A stretch of DNA of 64,000 bases from Dehalococcoidia bacterium (GTDB lineage Bacteria > Chloroflexota > Dehalococcoidia > SpSt-223). Position 1 is the first letter of the stretch; every line of letters starts with the position of its first letter. Location of the stretch: contig BPIC01000001.1 in NCBI GenBank assembly GCA_026003895.1, positions 62,001-126,000 of the forward strand, given 5' to 3'. Under the pieces are notes generated by a model that saw only the letters and a list, made by a program, of their open reading frames with translations, was not told where the DNA came from and did not search any database. A program made the position numbers and the translations under genes. Positions 9,456 through 18,861 of the stretch are shown one piece after another.

Positions 9456-11240
9456 TTAGCGCGCTTCCTCGTTTTCAGGGAGGACGACTCGGATATGCAG
9501 CTCTTCCAACTGCTCGGGCTCGACCGGCGCGGGCGCTTCGAATAGCAGATCGGTCGCCGATTGGGTCTTGGGAAAAGCGATCACCTCGCGGATATTCGGC
9601 TGGTCGGCGAGCAGCATGGTGAGGCGGTCGATTCCGAGGGCAATCCCGCCATGTGGCGGTGCGCCATACTCAAACGCGCTCAGCAGATGGCCGAACTGGC
9701 GGCGGACCGTCTCTGCGGAGTTCCCCATCAGTTCAAAAATGCGCCGCTGAAGATCGGGGTCGGTGATACGGATGCTGCCGCCCCCGAGTTCGTAGCCATT
9801 GCAGACGAGGTCGTATTGATCGGCGCGCACCCGGGAAAGGTCGTCACCATCGAGCAGTGGCAGGTCTTCGCGTTTCGGCTGGGTAAATGGATGATGAACG
9901 GCGTCCCAGCGGTTCTCCTGCGGTTTCCATTCAAACGCTGGGAAATCGACGATCCAGCAGAGGGCCAACGTATTCGGATCGGCCAACCCTTGGCGACGGC
10001 CAATCTCCTCGCGCAGGTTGGCCAACGCCGCGGCCACGATCTCCGGCGAATCGGCGACGATCCCGCCCAGATCGCCCTTCTCAAGACCAAGCCGATCGGC
10101 GATCGCCGCCATCCGCGCTTCGCCCAAATAGCGAGCGCTGGGAGAGCGGAACCCATCGGCATCGCGGGCGATCGTGACCAACCCTTTCGCGCCGAAGCGG
10201 CGGACGAACTCGATCAACTCATCGACCTGCTTGCGCGAGAAGGCGGCACCGCCGGGGATGCGCAGCCCCTTGATCTGCCCACCCTGTTCGATAACGGTAT
10301 TGAAGACGCCGAATTCGCTCCCGACGGCGAGATCGGCGAGATCCTCCAGCTCGAGGCCAAAGCGGAGGTCTGGCCGGTCGGTGCCGAAGCGGCGTATCGC
10401 TTCCTCGTAGGTCAGCCGGTAGAACGGCTGAGGAATCGTCTTGTCCGGACGCACGGTGCGCGCGACGGTGGAGATGACACGTTCGATCAGACCGATGACG
10501 TCGTCCTGCTCAACGAAGCTCATCTCGACGTCGAGTTGGGTAAACTCGAGCTGGCGATCGGCGCGCAGGTCCTCATCACGAAAGCAGCGGGCGATCTGAA
10601 AGTACTTCTCAACCCCAGCCACCATCAGCAACTGCTTCATCTGCTGAGGCGACTGTGGCAATGCGTAGAAGCAGCCGGGATGGATGCGGCTCGGCACCAG
10701 AAAATCGCGGGCGCCCTCGGGCGTGCTCTTGTTCAGGATTGGCGTCTCGACCTCGATAAACCCTTCCTGATCCAACAGATCGCGGATGAGCTTGACGATC
10801 CGGTGGCGAAGGATGAAATTCGCCATCATTTTCGGCCGGCGTAGGTCGAGATAGCGATACTTGAGCCGCAGCGCCTCGTCCACGTCGACATCTTCGTTGA
10901 TGTAGAACGGTGGCGTTTTGGATTCGTTGAGGATTGTCGCCGTTCGGACGTGCACCTCGATCTCGCCAGTCGGAAGCGCCGGATTTTCGGTGCCGGCTGG
11001 GCGGCGCTGCACGTCGCCAGTCACCTGCAGGACGTATTCGTTGCGAACGCGGTCCGCTACTGCGTGCGCTTCGCGCGATTCGGCGGGATTGAACACGACT
11101 TGGACGAGACCGGAGCGGTCGCGAAGATCGATGAACACGAGGCCGCCGTGGTCGCGGCGGCGGTGGACCCAGCCAGCGAGCGTCACCGGTTGGCCGGCGT
11201 GGGCCGCGGTCAGCGTGCCGCACGGGTGGCTCTTCAGCAT
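9456..11240 (-). CDS. aspS: Aspartyl-tRNA synthetase
   Basis: Bacterial-type class II AspRS, 594 residues. N-terminal OB anticodon-binding domain ([15 protein letters not shown]), motif 1, motif 2 ([18 protein letters not shown]), the bacterial GAD insertion (about 290-420) and motif 3 ([14 protein letters not shown]) are all present. It charges tRNA-Asp; whether it also aspartylates tRNA-Asn cannot be judged here because no gat genes are in view. The start at 11240 gives the family-typical N-terminus; the frame extends to 11300 without support. Confidence 0.97.
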   Translation of the reverse strand: MLKSHPCGTLTAAHAGQPVTLAGWVHRRRDHGGLVFIDLRDRSGLVQVVFNPAESREAHAVADRVRNEYVLQVTGDVQRRPAGTENPALPTGEIEVHVRTATILNESKTPPFYINEDVDVDEALRLKYRYLDLRRPKMMANFILRHRIVKLIRDLLDQEGFIEVETPILNKSTPEGARDFLVPSRIHPGCFYALPQSPQQMKQLLMVAGVEKYFQIARCFRDEDLRADRQLEFTQLDVEMSFVEQDDVIGLIERVISTVARTVRPDKTIPQPFYRLTYEEAIRRFGTDRPDLRFGLELEDLADLAVGSEFGVFNTVIEQGGQIKGLRIPGGAAFSRKQVDELIEFVRRFGAKGLVTIARDADGFRSPSARYLGEARMAAIADRLGLEKGDLGGIVADSPEIVAAALANLREEIGRRQGLADPNTLALCWIVDFPAFEWKPQENRWDAVHHPFTQPKREDLPLLDGDDLSRVRADQYDLVCNGYELGGGSIRITDPDLQRRIFELMGNSAETVRRQFGHLLSAFEYGAPPHGGIALGIDRLTMLLADQPNIREVIAFPKTQSATDLLFEAPAPVEPEQLEELHIRVVLPENEEAR

Positions 11241-11361
11241 TGGAGGTTCCTTCTGCGAGGCGGTTGCCGGATTATCAGCCGCGCGGCCACGACGCGGCAA
11301 ACCGCCCGACCGCCAGCCGAGGGGAGGGCGGGGCGACGCTCGGACGCGCCGGAAGGATAGG

Positions 11362-12540
11362 CTACTTGGCCGGGCTGGTGACGAGCCGTTCGGCCGGCGC
11401 GGGGAGGCGAATCAGGAACGTCAATCCGACGGCGACCAGCAACGCGCCGACCACGAACGGCAGCGCCGGACCGAAGTCAAACAGGAAGCCAGCGACAAAC
11501 GGCCCAGTTGCCCGCGACAAGGCGGCGAACGATTGGCTCAGCCCAAGCAAGCTGCCCTTCTCGTCCGGCGGCGCTTCCTGCGAGATGAGGCTGGTAAGCG
11601 ACGGGTTATAGATCGCGCTTCCCATTGTCTGGATCGCGAGGACGGCAAGCGCGGTGAGGAGGCTGGTGACGAACGGTAGGACGAGCAAGGTCCCAACGAA
11701 GATCGCGAAGCCGGCGATCGCGAGGGTCCGCTCACCGAAACGCGCCACTAACCGACCCACCGCGACGCCTTGCATCAGCACCGAGACGATGCCAACCGAG
11801 ACGAAGATGACGCCAAGGGAGGAGGGCGTCAACCCGAAATTGCGCTCGCCAAGGAGCGGCAGCGTCGCCTGAACGCCGGCGAAGGCGAACATCGCGAGGA
11901 ACATCGCGCCGAACAGCCGGCCGACCGTTGGATGGGTGAGCGCTTCCCCAACACGCAGAACGGTGAAGACGGGCCGCCGCGGTGCCCGGCCGGGGACACG
12001 CGTTTCGGGGAGCAGGAAGAGCGCCAGAACGAAGTTGGCCGCAGCAAGGCCCGCCGCCACAAAGGCCGCCGTGCCCAAGCCGAACTGGCTGAGGCTTGCG
12101 CCGAGCGCCGGGCCGACGATGAACCCGAGCCCAGTCATTGCACCAATCATTCCCATCGCCTTCGCGCGATCCGCGGGCGTGGTCGTGTCCGCGACATAGG
12201 CCTGCGCCGTCCCAATCGCGCCGCCGAACAAGCCGGAGAGCGCCCGCGCTGCCAAGAGGACGCCGAGCGATCCAGCAAGCCCCGTCACCGTAAGCGACAG
12301 CGCCGAGCCAGCAAGGCTGAGGAGCAGCACCGGGCGTCGGCCAATCCGGTCGGAAAGCGCGCCCAGCAGCGGTGAGGAGATCAGTTGTACCGCGGAGTAG
12401 ACGGCGAGGGTGGCGCCGACTGCGAAGCCGGAAGCGCCGAAAAGTTGGGCATAAAACGGCAGCACGGGGAGGATAATGCCCAGCCCGAGCAGATCGATGA
12501 AGACCGTGAGATAGACGATGAAGAGAGGCGAGCGGCGCAT
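11362..12540 (-). CDS. MFS drug/metabolite exporter (TetA-like, DHA1 type)
   Basis: 392-residue, 12-helix major facilitator protein. The motif A loop [14 protein letters not shown] between helices 2 and 3 and an antiporter motif C-like stretch ([12 protein letters not shown]) in helix 5 place it with proton-coupled drug exporters of the Tet/TCR group. Substrate unknown. The ATG at 12540 follows the SD CGGAGGT; the frame extends 17 codons further but across the promoter. Expression is probably controlled: a consensus promoter with an overlapping palindrome sits immediately upstream. Confidence 0.88.
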   Translation of the reverse strand: MRRSPLFIVYLTVFIDLLGLGIILPVLPFYAQLFGASGFAVGATLAVYSAVQLISSPLLGALSDRIGRRPVLLLSLAGSALSLTVTGLAGSLGVLLAARALSGLFGGAIGTAQAYVADTTTPADRAKAMGMIGAMTGLGFIVGPALGASLSQFGLGTAAFVAAGLAAANFVLALFLLPETRVPGRAPRRPVFTVLRVGEALTHPTVGRLFGAMFLAMFAFAGVQATLPLLGERNFGLTPSSLGVIFVSVGIVSVLMQGVAVGRLVARFGERTLAIAGFAIFVGTLLVLPFVTSLLTALAVLAIQTMGSAIYNPSLTSLISQEAPPDEKGSLLGLSQSFAALSRATGPFVAGFLFDFGPALPFVVGALLVAVGLTFLIRLPAPAERLVTSPAK

Positions 12541-12558
12541 CCGAACCTCCGAGGTGCC

Positions 12559-12591
12559 CTCGATACTACCAGAATATCGAGCTATAGTCAA
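12559..12591 (-). promoter_or_regulatory. Promoter with overlapping operator-like palindrome, MFS gene
   Basis: Reading on the minus strand, TTGACT (12591-12586), a 17-bp spacer and TAGTAT (12068 omitted; 12568-12563) form a near-consensus sigma70 promoter for the MFS exporter. A perfect 7-bp inverted repeat, CTCGATA (12559-12565) and TATCGAG (12575-12581), overlaps the -10 box and spacer. This is where TetR or MarR repressors usually bind drug-exporter promoters. No such repressor gene is adjacent. Confidence 0.7.
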
Positions 12592-12664
12592 GATTTAGAT
12601 TCGCCAATCGCCACGATCTCAAGGTTCGGCGTGGCGCGCCGATACTGCTGGTGGGGAGGGTGGA

Positions 12665-12880
12665 ATGCAGGAACGGAATCCAGTTCGGACACTGCTGCAG
12701 GTGCTCGCCGCGGTGGACTTCACCCCGCGCCATGACGAGCCCGGCGAGCCGCTCTCATATGCCCTCTGGGAGATGGGCGCCCCTGCCACGACCGATCCCG
12801 ATCCCCGGCCGCGCACCTTGCTGCGCGCGTACCAACTGAGCAGCGATTCGGCGAGCCGTTACCTGAACGCCACGGTGTAG
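12665..12880 (+). CDS. Small hypothetical protein (71 aa)
   Basis: Unrecognised short protein starting at ATG 12665 after a strong SD-like GGGGAGGG. It is acidic to neutral, Pro-rich in the centre (residues 24-50), with no membrane segment or cysteine motif. It lies divergent from the MFS exporter and convergent with the Kelch gene. Support is only the SD and a clean frame; it could be spurious. Confidence 0.4.
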   Translation: MQERNPVRTLLQVLAAVDFTPRHDEPGEPLSYALWEMGAPATTDPDPRPRTLLRAYQLSSDSASRYLNATV

Positions 12881-12941
12881 GACGTCGCCAATCGGCGCAG
12901 CGTGGGTGGCCTCGGCGAGAGCGATCGGCGGCGACCCCCGG

Positions 12942-13949
12942 TTAGCTGCCGACAATCGGAAGAAAGGCGTGGCCAGCGCGCGCCGGACGGTAAATTTCAA
13001 CGAGGTCGGAGACAAAGTAGCCGGGCTGGGGGCCGCCGGCAACAACGTAGATCGCGTCGCCGACCGGTGCCGCAGCGAGCCCGTGGCGCGGGGTCGGCAT
13101 CGGAACGTCGCGCTCCCAGCGGCCGGTCGCCGGCGCATACACCTCGTTGTCGCCGAAGATGCGGTCGCCTTCGCCGCCGAATACCCACATTCGTCCGTCG
13201 AGGACCGCCGCCGCGATGCCGCTGCGCGCGGTCGGCAGCGGCGCCAGCGTGGTCCACTGGTCAAGCGTCGGATCGTACGCTTCCAGCACGTCGAGGTTGC
13301 CGCGGCCATCCAGCCTGCCACCGACAACATAAATCGTCCCATCGATGACTGCCGCCGCGTGATGGTCTCGCGGGGTCGGCATCGCCGTCTGGCGCGTCCA
13401 AACGCCGGCCATCGGGTCGAAGGCCTCAACGGCCGCGACGTCGGTTGCCGCCCTCCCACCGATCGCCCAAACCCGGCCGCCGGCTGCCACCGCAACGAGT
13501 GCGCCTCGCGCGGTAGGGAGCGACGGCAGCTTCTCCCAGCGGTCGGCGGCCGGGTCGTACCGATAGGCAGACGCGAGGGGGCGCCAATCCGGCGCATAGC
13601 CACCGACGAGATACAGCAGGCCGTCGAGCGCGGTCACGCCGGGGTGATGAATCGGCTCTGGCAGCGGCGCCCGGACCGTCCAGCGATCGGCAGCGACATC
13701 GTACGCCTCGAGTGCGTCGCTGGTGAAATCCCCCCGCTGAGCGTCGCGTCCGAGCCCGCCGGCAACGTAAATGACACCGCCGATCGCCGCGCCGCCGACC
13801 TCGGAGCGGGCTGAGGGCGCCGGGGCGCCGCTGCTCCAGACGCCACTGGCACGCTCGGGAATGCCGGGACGAGCAACGGGGCCGGCGCACGCCGTGGCAG
13901 CGATCGCCGCTCCGCCGGCGAGGAATGTCCGCCGTGAGATCTCCCGCAT
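12942..13949 (-). CDS. Tat-exported Kelch-repeat lipoprotein
   Basis: 335-residue extracytoplasmic beta-propeller. The N-terminus has a twin-arginine signal (ISRRTFLAGGAA) running into a lipobox-like ATAC, so export by Tat and lipid anchoring are likely. About six Kelch blades follow, each with the GG doublet and spaced Tyr/Trp (IYVAGG, LYLVGG, VWAIGG, IYVVGG, MWVFGG, IYVVAGG). It ends HAFLPIVGS, resembling the C-terminus of the large secreted protein at 18862-22338. Function is probably carbohydrate or protein binding; no galactose-oxidase copper ligands were identified. ATG 13949 lies 8 nt from a TATACT box, suggesting a leaderless mRNA. Confidence 0.82.
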   Translation of the reverse strand: MREISRRTFLAGGAAIAATACAGPVARPGIPERASGVWSSGAPAPSARSEVGGAAIGGVIYVAGGLGRDAQRGDFTSDALEAYDVAADRWTVRAPLPEPIHHPGVTALDGLLYLVGGYAPDWRPLASAYRYDPAADRWEKLPSLPTARGALVAVAAGGRVWAIGGRAATDVAAVEAFDPMAGVWTRQTAMPTPRDHHAAAVIDGTIYVVGGRLDGRGNLDVLEAYDPTLDQWTTLAPLPTARSGIAAAVLDGRMWVFGGEGDRIFGDNEVYAPATGRWERDVPMPTPRHGLAAAPVGDAIYVVAGGPQPGYFVSDLVEIYRPARAGHAFLPIVGS

Positions 13950-13957
13950 ACCCATCG

Positions 13958-13963
13958 AGTATA
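13958..13963 (-). promoter_or_regulatory. TATACT -10 box, Kelch gene
   Basis: TATACT on the minus strand ends 8 nt before the ATG at 13949, which places the predicted transcription start on or just before the start codon. No SD is visible. The same arrangement recurs elsewhere in the window. Confidence 0.45.
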
Positions 13964-14076
13964 GCCCTGATGCGACGTTCCGCCGAAGAGTCATGCAGCG
14001 GATGCTACAGTTCGACCGTTGTCCGGTCGGCCTCGCGTTGCCAGCGCGTTCGCACTAAGAGGAGAACAGCGCCTCC

Positions 14077-15885
14077 ATGAGTCGGCGACCCACGTTCCCG
14101 GCTGGCGGGCTTCGCGTCCAGATCCTCGCAATCGCGCTTGCCGCCGCTCTGGTCGGGGCCATCGTCGGCCTCGTCTCTGCTCTTGACGAACGCCGCCAGC
14201 TCGAGACGGAGGCCGAGCGCGACCTCCTTCGCTTGACACGCTCGCTAGCCGCACGTGAGGAGCAGCGGCTCGACGCCATCGTCAAGCTGTTGACGGCGCT
14301 GTCCCTCCTTCCCGAGCTGCGCGATCCTCGCCCGCCCCACTGCTCAGCCGCGCTTGGCACGGTGGCGGCGCGCGATCCGGTGTTCGCGCGGCTCGAGGTC
14401 GCCGCACCCGACGGCACGATCGTCTGCCGTTCGGCTCGGATCGATGCGCCCAGCAGTGTCGCCAACGACGCGTGGTTTCGCGCGGCGCGTGACGACGGTT
14501 TCGCGATTGGCGGTGTCGTGCTGGAACCCGCCAGCGGCCGGGCGCACGTCCCGCTCGCGGTGAGCGCCCGGGACGAGCACGGGACGGTGGGCGCCGTGCT
14601 GATCGCCCGCCTCGACGTCGCGTCGATTGCGCGGCTGACCGCGGGGCTTGATCTCCCGCCAGCGACGTCGCTCACCGTTCTCGATACGAACGGGCGCATC
14701 GTCTATCGCCAACCGGACGTTGACCAGTTCCTCGGTCAACGCATCGAGGAGAGCGAGCTTGGACGCGCTGCCCGCACGCGTCAAGAAGACATTTTCGTCG
14801 CGACGGGGCTCGATGGCGTGCGTCGCGTCTATGCAGCCGCAGCCCTGCCTGAGGGCGGCTCGCTCTTCCTTGGTGTGCCCGTCGAGATCATGTACGCGTC
14901 GGCGGCGGCGGCCTTCTCCCGCGAGCTGTTCGTCCTCGCCGTCGCGCTCGTTGCCACCCTTGGCGTTGTCTGGGTCGCGGTCGACCTCCTCGTGGGTCGG
15001 CCGCTTCGCCGGCTGACCGCGACGACCCAACGGCTGGCGGACGGCGATTTCTCGGCTCGCACCGGACTGAGCGCGGCACGGAACGAGATTGGCAGGCTGG
15101 CGCGCGCCTTCGATTCTCTCGCCGCCGAGCTTGAGCAGCGCGATCGCCGCATCCAGGAGCAACTGGCGGATCTGCGCCGTTCCAACGCCGAGCTTGAGCA
15201 GTTTGCCTCCGTCGTCTCGCACGACCTTCGGGAGCCCTTGCGCTCGATCGCCGGCTTCACTCGGCTGCTCGCTCGGCGCTACCGTGGTCAGCTCGACGCC
15301 GACGCCAACGAGTTCATCGAATACATCACCGCGGCGGTCGACCGGATGAACGCGCTGATCACGGACCTGCTCGCGTATTCGCGCGTGGTTGCGGGCCCGC
15401 GCTCGTTCCAACCGATCGACAGCAGCGAGGCCGCGGCGCGCGCGATCGATAACCTCCGCGGTCAGATCGCGGCGAGTGGGGCGCGCCTGACAGTTGGCGC
15501 GTTGCCGATCGTGCGCGGCGACCTTTCCCAACTCGTCCAAGTCTTCCAGAACCTTATTGGAAACGCGCTCAAGTACCGAAGCGACTTGCCACCCGAGATC
15601 GTGATCGATGCGGCCCCGGCGCAGGACCTCTGGCGCTTTTGGGTGCAAGACAATGGGATCGGAATCGCGCCGGAGGATGCCGAACGCGTCTTCGGAATCT
15701 TTCAGCGGCTCCACCCGCGCACTGCCTCCGAGGGCACGGGCATTGGTCTGGCCATCTGCAAGGCCGTGATCGAACGCCATGGCGGGCGGATCTGGGTGGA
15801 GCCGTCACCGACGGGCGGGACCATCGTCCACTTCACCCTTCCAGCGGCTGCGGCGGAAGCGAAATCGAGCGCGAACGGGTCGTAA
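14077..15885 (+). CDS. Sensor histidine kinase with large extracytoplasmic sensor
   Basis: 602-residue membrane kinase. Membrane helix 1 (about 12-34), an extracytoplasmic domain of about 250 residues that looks like a double PAS/Cache fold (VLDTNGRIVYRQPD), helix 2 (about 290-310), HAMP, a short coiled coil, the HisKA H-box SHDLREPLRSI (His382) and HATPase_c (NLIGNALKYRS, DNGIGIAPED, GTGIGLAICKAV). The coiled-coil, H-box and ATPase sequence resembles phytochrome-type kinases. It is followed after 46 bp by a response regulator on the same strand, presumably its partner. Ligand unknown. Confidence 0.9.
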   Translation: MSRRPTFPAGGLRVQILAIALAAALVGAIVGLVSALDERRQLETEAERDLLRLTRSLAAREEQRLDAIVKLLTALSLLPELRDPRPPHCSAALGTVAARDPVFARLEVAAPDGTIVCRSARIDAPSSVANDAWFRAARDDGFAIGGVVLEPASGRAHVPLAVSARDEHGTVGAVLIARLDVASIARLTAGLDLPPATSLTVLDTNGRIVYRQPDVDQFLGQRIEESELGRAARTRQEDIFVATGLDGVRRVYAAAALPEGGSLFLGVPVEIMYASAAAAFSRELFVLAVALVATLGVVWVAVDLLVGRPLRRLTATTQRLADGDFSARTGLSAARNEIGRLARAFDSLAAELEQRDRRIQEQLADLRRSNAELEQFASVVSHDLREPLRSIAGFTRLLARRYRGQLDADANEFIEYITAAVDRMNALITDLLAYSRVVAGPRSFQPIDSSEAAARAIDNLRGQIAASGARLTVGALPIVRGDLSQLVQVFQNLIGNALKYRSDLPPEIVIDAAPAQDLWRFWVQDNGIGIAPEDAERVFGIFQRLHPRTASEGTGIGLAICKAVIERHGGRIWVEPSPTGGTIVHFTLPAAAAEAKSSANGS

Positions 15886-15931
15886 CCTGCTACAGTGCAG
15901 GCGCCGCACCCTACCATGTCGAGGCGCTGGC

Positions 15932-16630
15932 GTGGAACCAGAGACGGTGACGCTCCTGCTCATCGAAGACAATCCCGCTGATGCGCGGTTGCTTGCTGAA
16001 GCGCTGCGCGACGCCGGCCCGTCGCTGATCCGCCCGCGCCTCCTGATCGAGGAGACCCTCCGCGCCGGTCTCGAGCGAATCGACGTGGATACGATCGACG
16101 TTATCCTGCTCGACTTGTCGCTTCCCGATAGCGCCGGGCTGGAGACGTTCCGGGCGGTCCATGCCGCGGCGCCGCAGCTCCCAATCGTGATCCTCTCCGG
16201 GCTGGACGACGAGCAGCTTGCCACAGCCGCGGTCCAAGCCGGCGCTCAAGACTACCTCGTCAAGGGCCGTATCGACGGCAGCGGGTTGACCCGCGCTGTT
16301 CGCTACGCGATCGAGCGCAAGCGCGCCCAGCTCGCGCAGGAGGCGCTGGTGCTCCAGCAGTCACGGATGGAGGGAGTGCTGTTGGCCGCGCGCGAGCTGG
16401 CCCATCGCATCAACAACGATGTTCAGCTTGCAGTCGGCTCGCTCTCCCTGCTGGAAGAGAGTGAACCCCTGCCCGCGACATTGCGCACGATGATCGGTGA
16501 CGCGCTCGCGCGCCTGATGGGAGTTGCCAACCACATCCAGCAATTCCAGAGCGTGATCCGGGTCGAGACGCGGGACACGCCGGTTGGCCCAGCGCTCGAT
16601 CTCCGCCGTTCGGTTGACCCTCCCCCGTAG
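15932..16630 (+). CDS. Response regulator with a C-terminal histidine-containing helical domain
   Basis: 232 residues. A receiver domain (LLIEDNPADARLL, phospho-acceptor Asp61 in VILLDLSLPD, Lys in DYLVKGR) is followed by an extension of about 100 residues. The extension contains ARELAHRINNDVQLAVG with His158, which resembles the H-box of HisKA_2/HWE kinases (HRVKNNLQ), and a second helix. There is no ATPase domain before the stop, so this may be a stand-alone dimerisation/phosphotransfer module. The GTG start at 15932 is chosen because it begins directly before the receiver. It overlaps nothing and meets queG tail to tail. Confidence 0.82.
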   Translation: MEPETVTLLLIEDNPADARLLAEALRDAGPSLIRPRLLIEETLRAGLERIDVDTIDVILLDLSLPDSAGLETFRAVHAAAPQLPIVILSGLDDEQLATAAVQAGAQDYLVKGRIDGSGLTRAVRYAIERKRAQLAQEALVLQQSRMEGVLLAARELAHRINNDVQLAVGSLSLLEESEPLPATLRTMIGDALARLMGVANHIQQFQSVIRVETRDTPVGPALDLRRSVDPPP

Positions 16631-16632
16631 AG

Positions 16633-17802
16633 CTAAGCGACAGTAACGGCATTGCGCGTGGCGTCGTGGGCGAGAGCCGCGGCGATCTCGGCTTGGACGG
16701 CTGGGTCCGAATCCTCGGCAGCAGTGAGAGCAGCGCGGGCAACGTCGCCGCCGATCTGGCCGAGCGCCCAAGCCGCCGCGCCCCGAACGACCGGGCTGGG
16801 GTCCTCGCGCAGCGCCCGGGCGAGAGCGGGGATGGCCGCCGGGTCGCCAGAATTGCCGAGCGCAATCGCGACGTTGCGAGCGAACCCCTCGCGCTTCGCC
16901 CGGCGGATTGCGCTGCCGCGAAACCGCTCGTCGAAGGCCGCCTGATCGAGGGCGAGAAGCGGCAAGAGCGCCGTGTGGTCGCCGAGGCCCGGCCGGGGCG
17001 CGAAGTCGGGCACGCTGGCTGGAATGGCCTTGCGATTAACGGGACAGACGTCCTGGCAGACGTCGCAGCCGAACACCCAGTCGCCCATCGCGGGGCGCAA
17101 TTCGGCCGGAATCGCACCGCGATGCTCGATGGTGAGGTAGGAGATACACCGCGTAGCGTCGAGGACGTACGGCGCGACGAAGGCGTCGGTCGGACAGGCC
17201 CGGAGGCACCGGTCGCAGGCGCCGCAGTTGGTGGCGAGCGGCCGACCGCTCGGCAACGGGACATCGCTGACGATCGCCGCTAAAACCAGCCACGAGCCGA
17301 GCCGGCGATTGAGCAGCAGAGTGTTCTTGCCGATCCAGCCGATGCCGGCGGCGCGGGCAAAGGCGCGCTCGGCAAGCGGCCCGCTGTCGACAAACAGCCG
17401 CGCCCGAACCGGTCGGCCAGCCAGCTCGGCCAGCCGCGCCGCCAGCCGGCGAAGCTTCGGCCGAATGGTGTGGTGATAGTCGCGGCCACGCGCATAGCGC
17501 GCAATCCGTCCCGTCGGGCCGGTCGCTTTCTCCTCGGAAGGCGGGAAATGGTAGCTCATCCCCAGCACAATGACCGATTGGGCATCTTCGACCAGCCGCG
17601 CGGGTTCGAAGGCGATCACCCGATCCTCATTGAGCCAGTCCATCCCACGGAGCCGGCCTTCCGCGACCCGCTGCAAGTAGGCCGCGAGATCATCGGAAAG
17701 CGTCTCTGCTGGGGCAATCCCAACCAGCTCAAAGCCAAGGGCGCGGGCCTCTGCCTCGAGCGTGGCGGCGATCGACTCAGGGAGAGGAGGGGACCCCGTC
17801 AC
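16633..17802 (-). CDS. queG: Epoxyqueuosine reductase QueG
   Basis: 389-residue cobalamin-dependent iron-sulfur enzyme catalysing the last step of queuosine formation in tRNA. Two 4Fe-4S motifs are visible (CGACDRCLRACPTD and CDVCQDVCPVNRK), as is the conserved GWIGKNTLLL stretch. The C-terminal extension is a HEAT/PBS-type repeat (residues about 300-385), typical of QueG. The GTG start (17802) lies inside the 3' end of the upstream DinB gene (26-bp overlap), implying coupled translation. The upstream frame to 18135 is a shadow. Its need for B12 fits the cobU/pduX genes at 33-34 kb. Confidence 0.94.
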   Translation of the reverse strand: MTGSPPLPESIAATLEAEARALGFELVGIAPAETLSDDLAAYLQRVAEGRLRGMDWLNEDRVIAFEPARLVEDAQSVIVLGMSYHFPPSEEKATGPTGRIARYARGRDYHHTIRPKLRRLAARLAELAGRPVRARLFVDSGPLAERAFARAAGIGWIGKNTLLLNRRLGSWLVLAAIVSDVPLPSGRPLATNCGACDRCLRACPTDAFVAPYVLDATRCISYLTIEHRGAIPAELRPAMGDWVFGCDVCQDVCPVNRKAIPASVPDFAPRPGLGDHTALLPLLALDQAAFDERFRGSAIRRAKREGFARNVAIALGNSGDPAAIPALARALREDPSPVVRGAAAWALGQIGGDVARAALTAAEDSDPAVQAEIAAALAHDATRNAVTVA

Positions 17803-18289
17803 GGGCCTGCGTGCTGACAATTGCACGGCGCAGCCGAATGAGCTGCTGCAGATGGTCAAGCGTGTGGGTGTACGCGCGCTCAACGACGGTTTCGATGGTG
17901 CTTGGACCAAAGGCGACCGATCGGAGCGGGCGCTCCCAATCGTCCTTGTCGAGCCGGTCGAGCATCGCTGCAAGCGACCGGCGGCCGGCGCTGAAGTCGC
18001 CGACCGTCTGATCGAAGGTTTGCGGGTGCGGTCGATGCTCGGCGCGCCAAGCCTCCGCGTCGAAGCGTCCGAATTCTGGGTTATCGTGCAGGACCGCCGC
18101 TTGGATGCGGGCGATCTGGATGCCGTACTCGACATCGCGCAGGTGTGTCAGGATCTGACGGGCAGACCACTCGCCCTCGGGCGCCCAATCGACGAACCGA
18201 TCTGGGATGTGCTCGGCGCACCAGACAATATCCGTCCCGCTCGAGCGAAGCCGGGCGATGAGGCCGGACTGGTAGGAATGGTCGGTCAT
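17777..18289 (-). CDS. DinB-superfamily protein
   Basis: 170-residue four-helix-bundle protein of the DinB/YfiT-like superfamily. Predicted metal ligands are the His in ILTHLRDVE and two in THTLDHLQQ. Relatives include thiol-dependent S-transferases and DNA-damage-induced proteins; the substrate is unknown. It has a good SD (GGAAGGA) and a TATAAT box at 18315-18310. Its end overlaps the start of queG. Confidence 0.85.
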   Translation of the reverse strand: MTDHSYQSGLIARLRSSGTDIVWCAEHIPDRFVDWAPEGEWSARQILTHLRDVEYGIQIARIQAAVLHDNPEFGRFDAEAWRAEHRPHPQTFDQTVGDFSAGRRSLAAMLDRLDKDDWERPLRSVAFGPSTIETVVERAYTHTLDHLQQLIRLRRAIVSTQARDGVPSSP

Positions 18290-18309
18290 CGTTGCCGTCC
18301 TTCCGTTCG

Positions 18310-18317
18310 ATTATAGT
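18310..18317. promoter_or_regulatory. Overlapping -10 boxes for divergent genes
   Basis: ATTATAGT contains TATAAT on the minus strand (18315-18310, serving the DinB gene) and TATAGT on the plus strand (18312-18317, serving the phosphodiesterase gene). One near-symmetrical element could drive both genes. The -35 regions are weak in both directions. Confidence 0.45.
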
Positions 18318-18339
18318 CCCGGTCGAAGAAAAGGTGCGG

Positions 18340-18843
18340 ATGCGCATTGGTCTCATCTCCGACACGCACGGTCACCCGATGCCGGCCGAAGCCCGGATCG
18401 CCTTTGAGGGGGTCGGTCTTATTCTCCACGCCGGGGACCTCGGCGATGAGACGATCCTGACGGAACTAGCGGCGATCGCGCCGGTGGAAGCCGTCGCTGG
18501 CAACGTCGACAGCGAGGCGTTGGCAGCGCAGTTGGGGCGACGAAAGATCGTCACCGTCGGGCGCATCCGGATCGGACTGGTCCACGGTGACCGCGGCGCG
18601 GGCCGAACGACCCCCGAACGCGCACTCGGGGCGTTCGAGCCGGGCAGCGTCGACGTCGTCGTCTTTGGCCACAGCCATGCACCCCGCGTCGACTGGCATC
18701 GCAATATCCTGCTCGTCAACCCTGGTTCGGCGACCCAACCGCGCCTCCAACCTCAGCCGTCGGTCGCCATCTTGACGGTTGGCGAGTCGGTCGAGGCCGA
18801 AATCGTTCCGCTTCCTCGCCCATCGTCGTCGGACGCCCAATAG
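18340..18843 (+). CDS. YfcE/MJ0936-type metallophosphoesterase
   Basis: 167-residue calcineurin-fold phosphodiesterase. The metal-binding blocks read ISDTHGH (6-12), HAGDLGD, GNVDSE, LVHGD and FGHSHAPR, in order and correctly spaced. Family members hydrolyse phosphodiester model substrates with Mn or Ni; the natural substrate is uncertain. ATG 18340 is preceded by AAGAAAAGG. The next gene begins 18 bp downstream, so both may share a transcript. Confidence 0.92.
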   Translation: MRIGLISDTHGHPMPAEARIAFEGVGLILHAGDLGDETILTELAAIAPVEAVAGNVDSEALAAQLGRRKIVTVGRIRIGLVHGDRGAGRTTPERALGAFEPGSVDVVVFGHSHAPRVDWHRNILLVNPGSATQPRLQPQPSVAILTVGESVEAEIVPLPRPSSSDAQ

Positions 18844-18861
18844 TTCTGCATCGGAGAGCGC

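Noticed and set aside
9561-10844. 427-residue plus-strand frame opposite aspS
   Set aside because: Antisense of a certain housekeeping gene; no domain recognisable.
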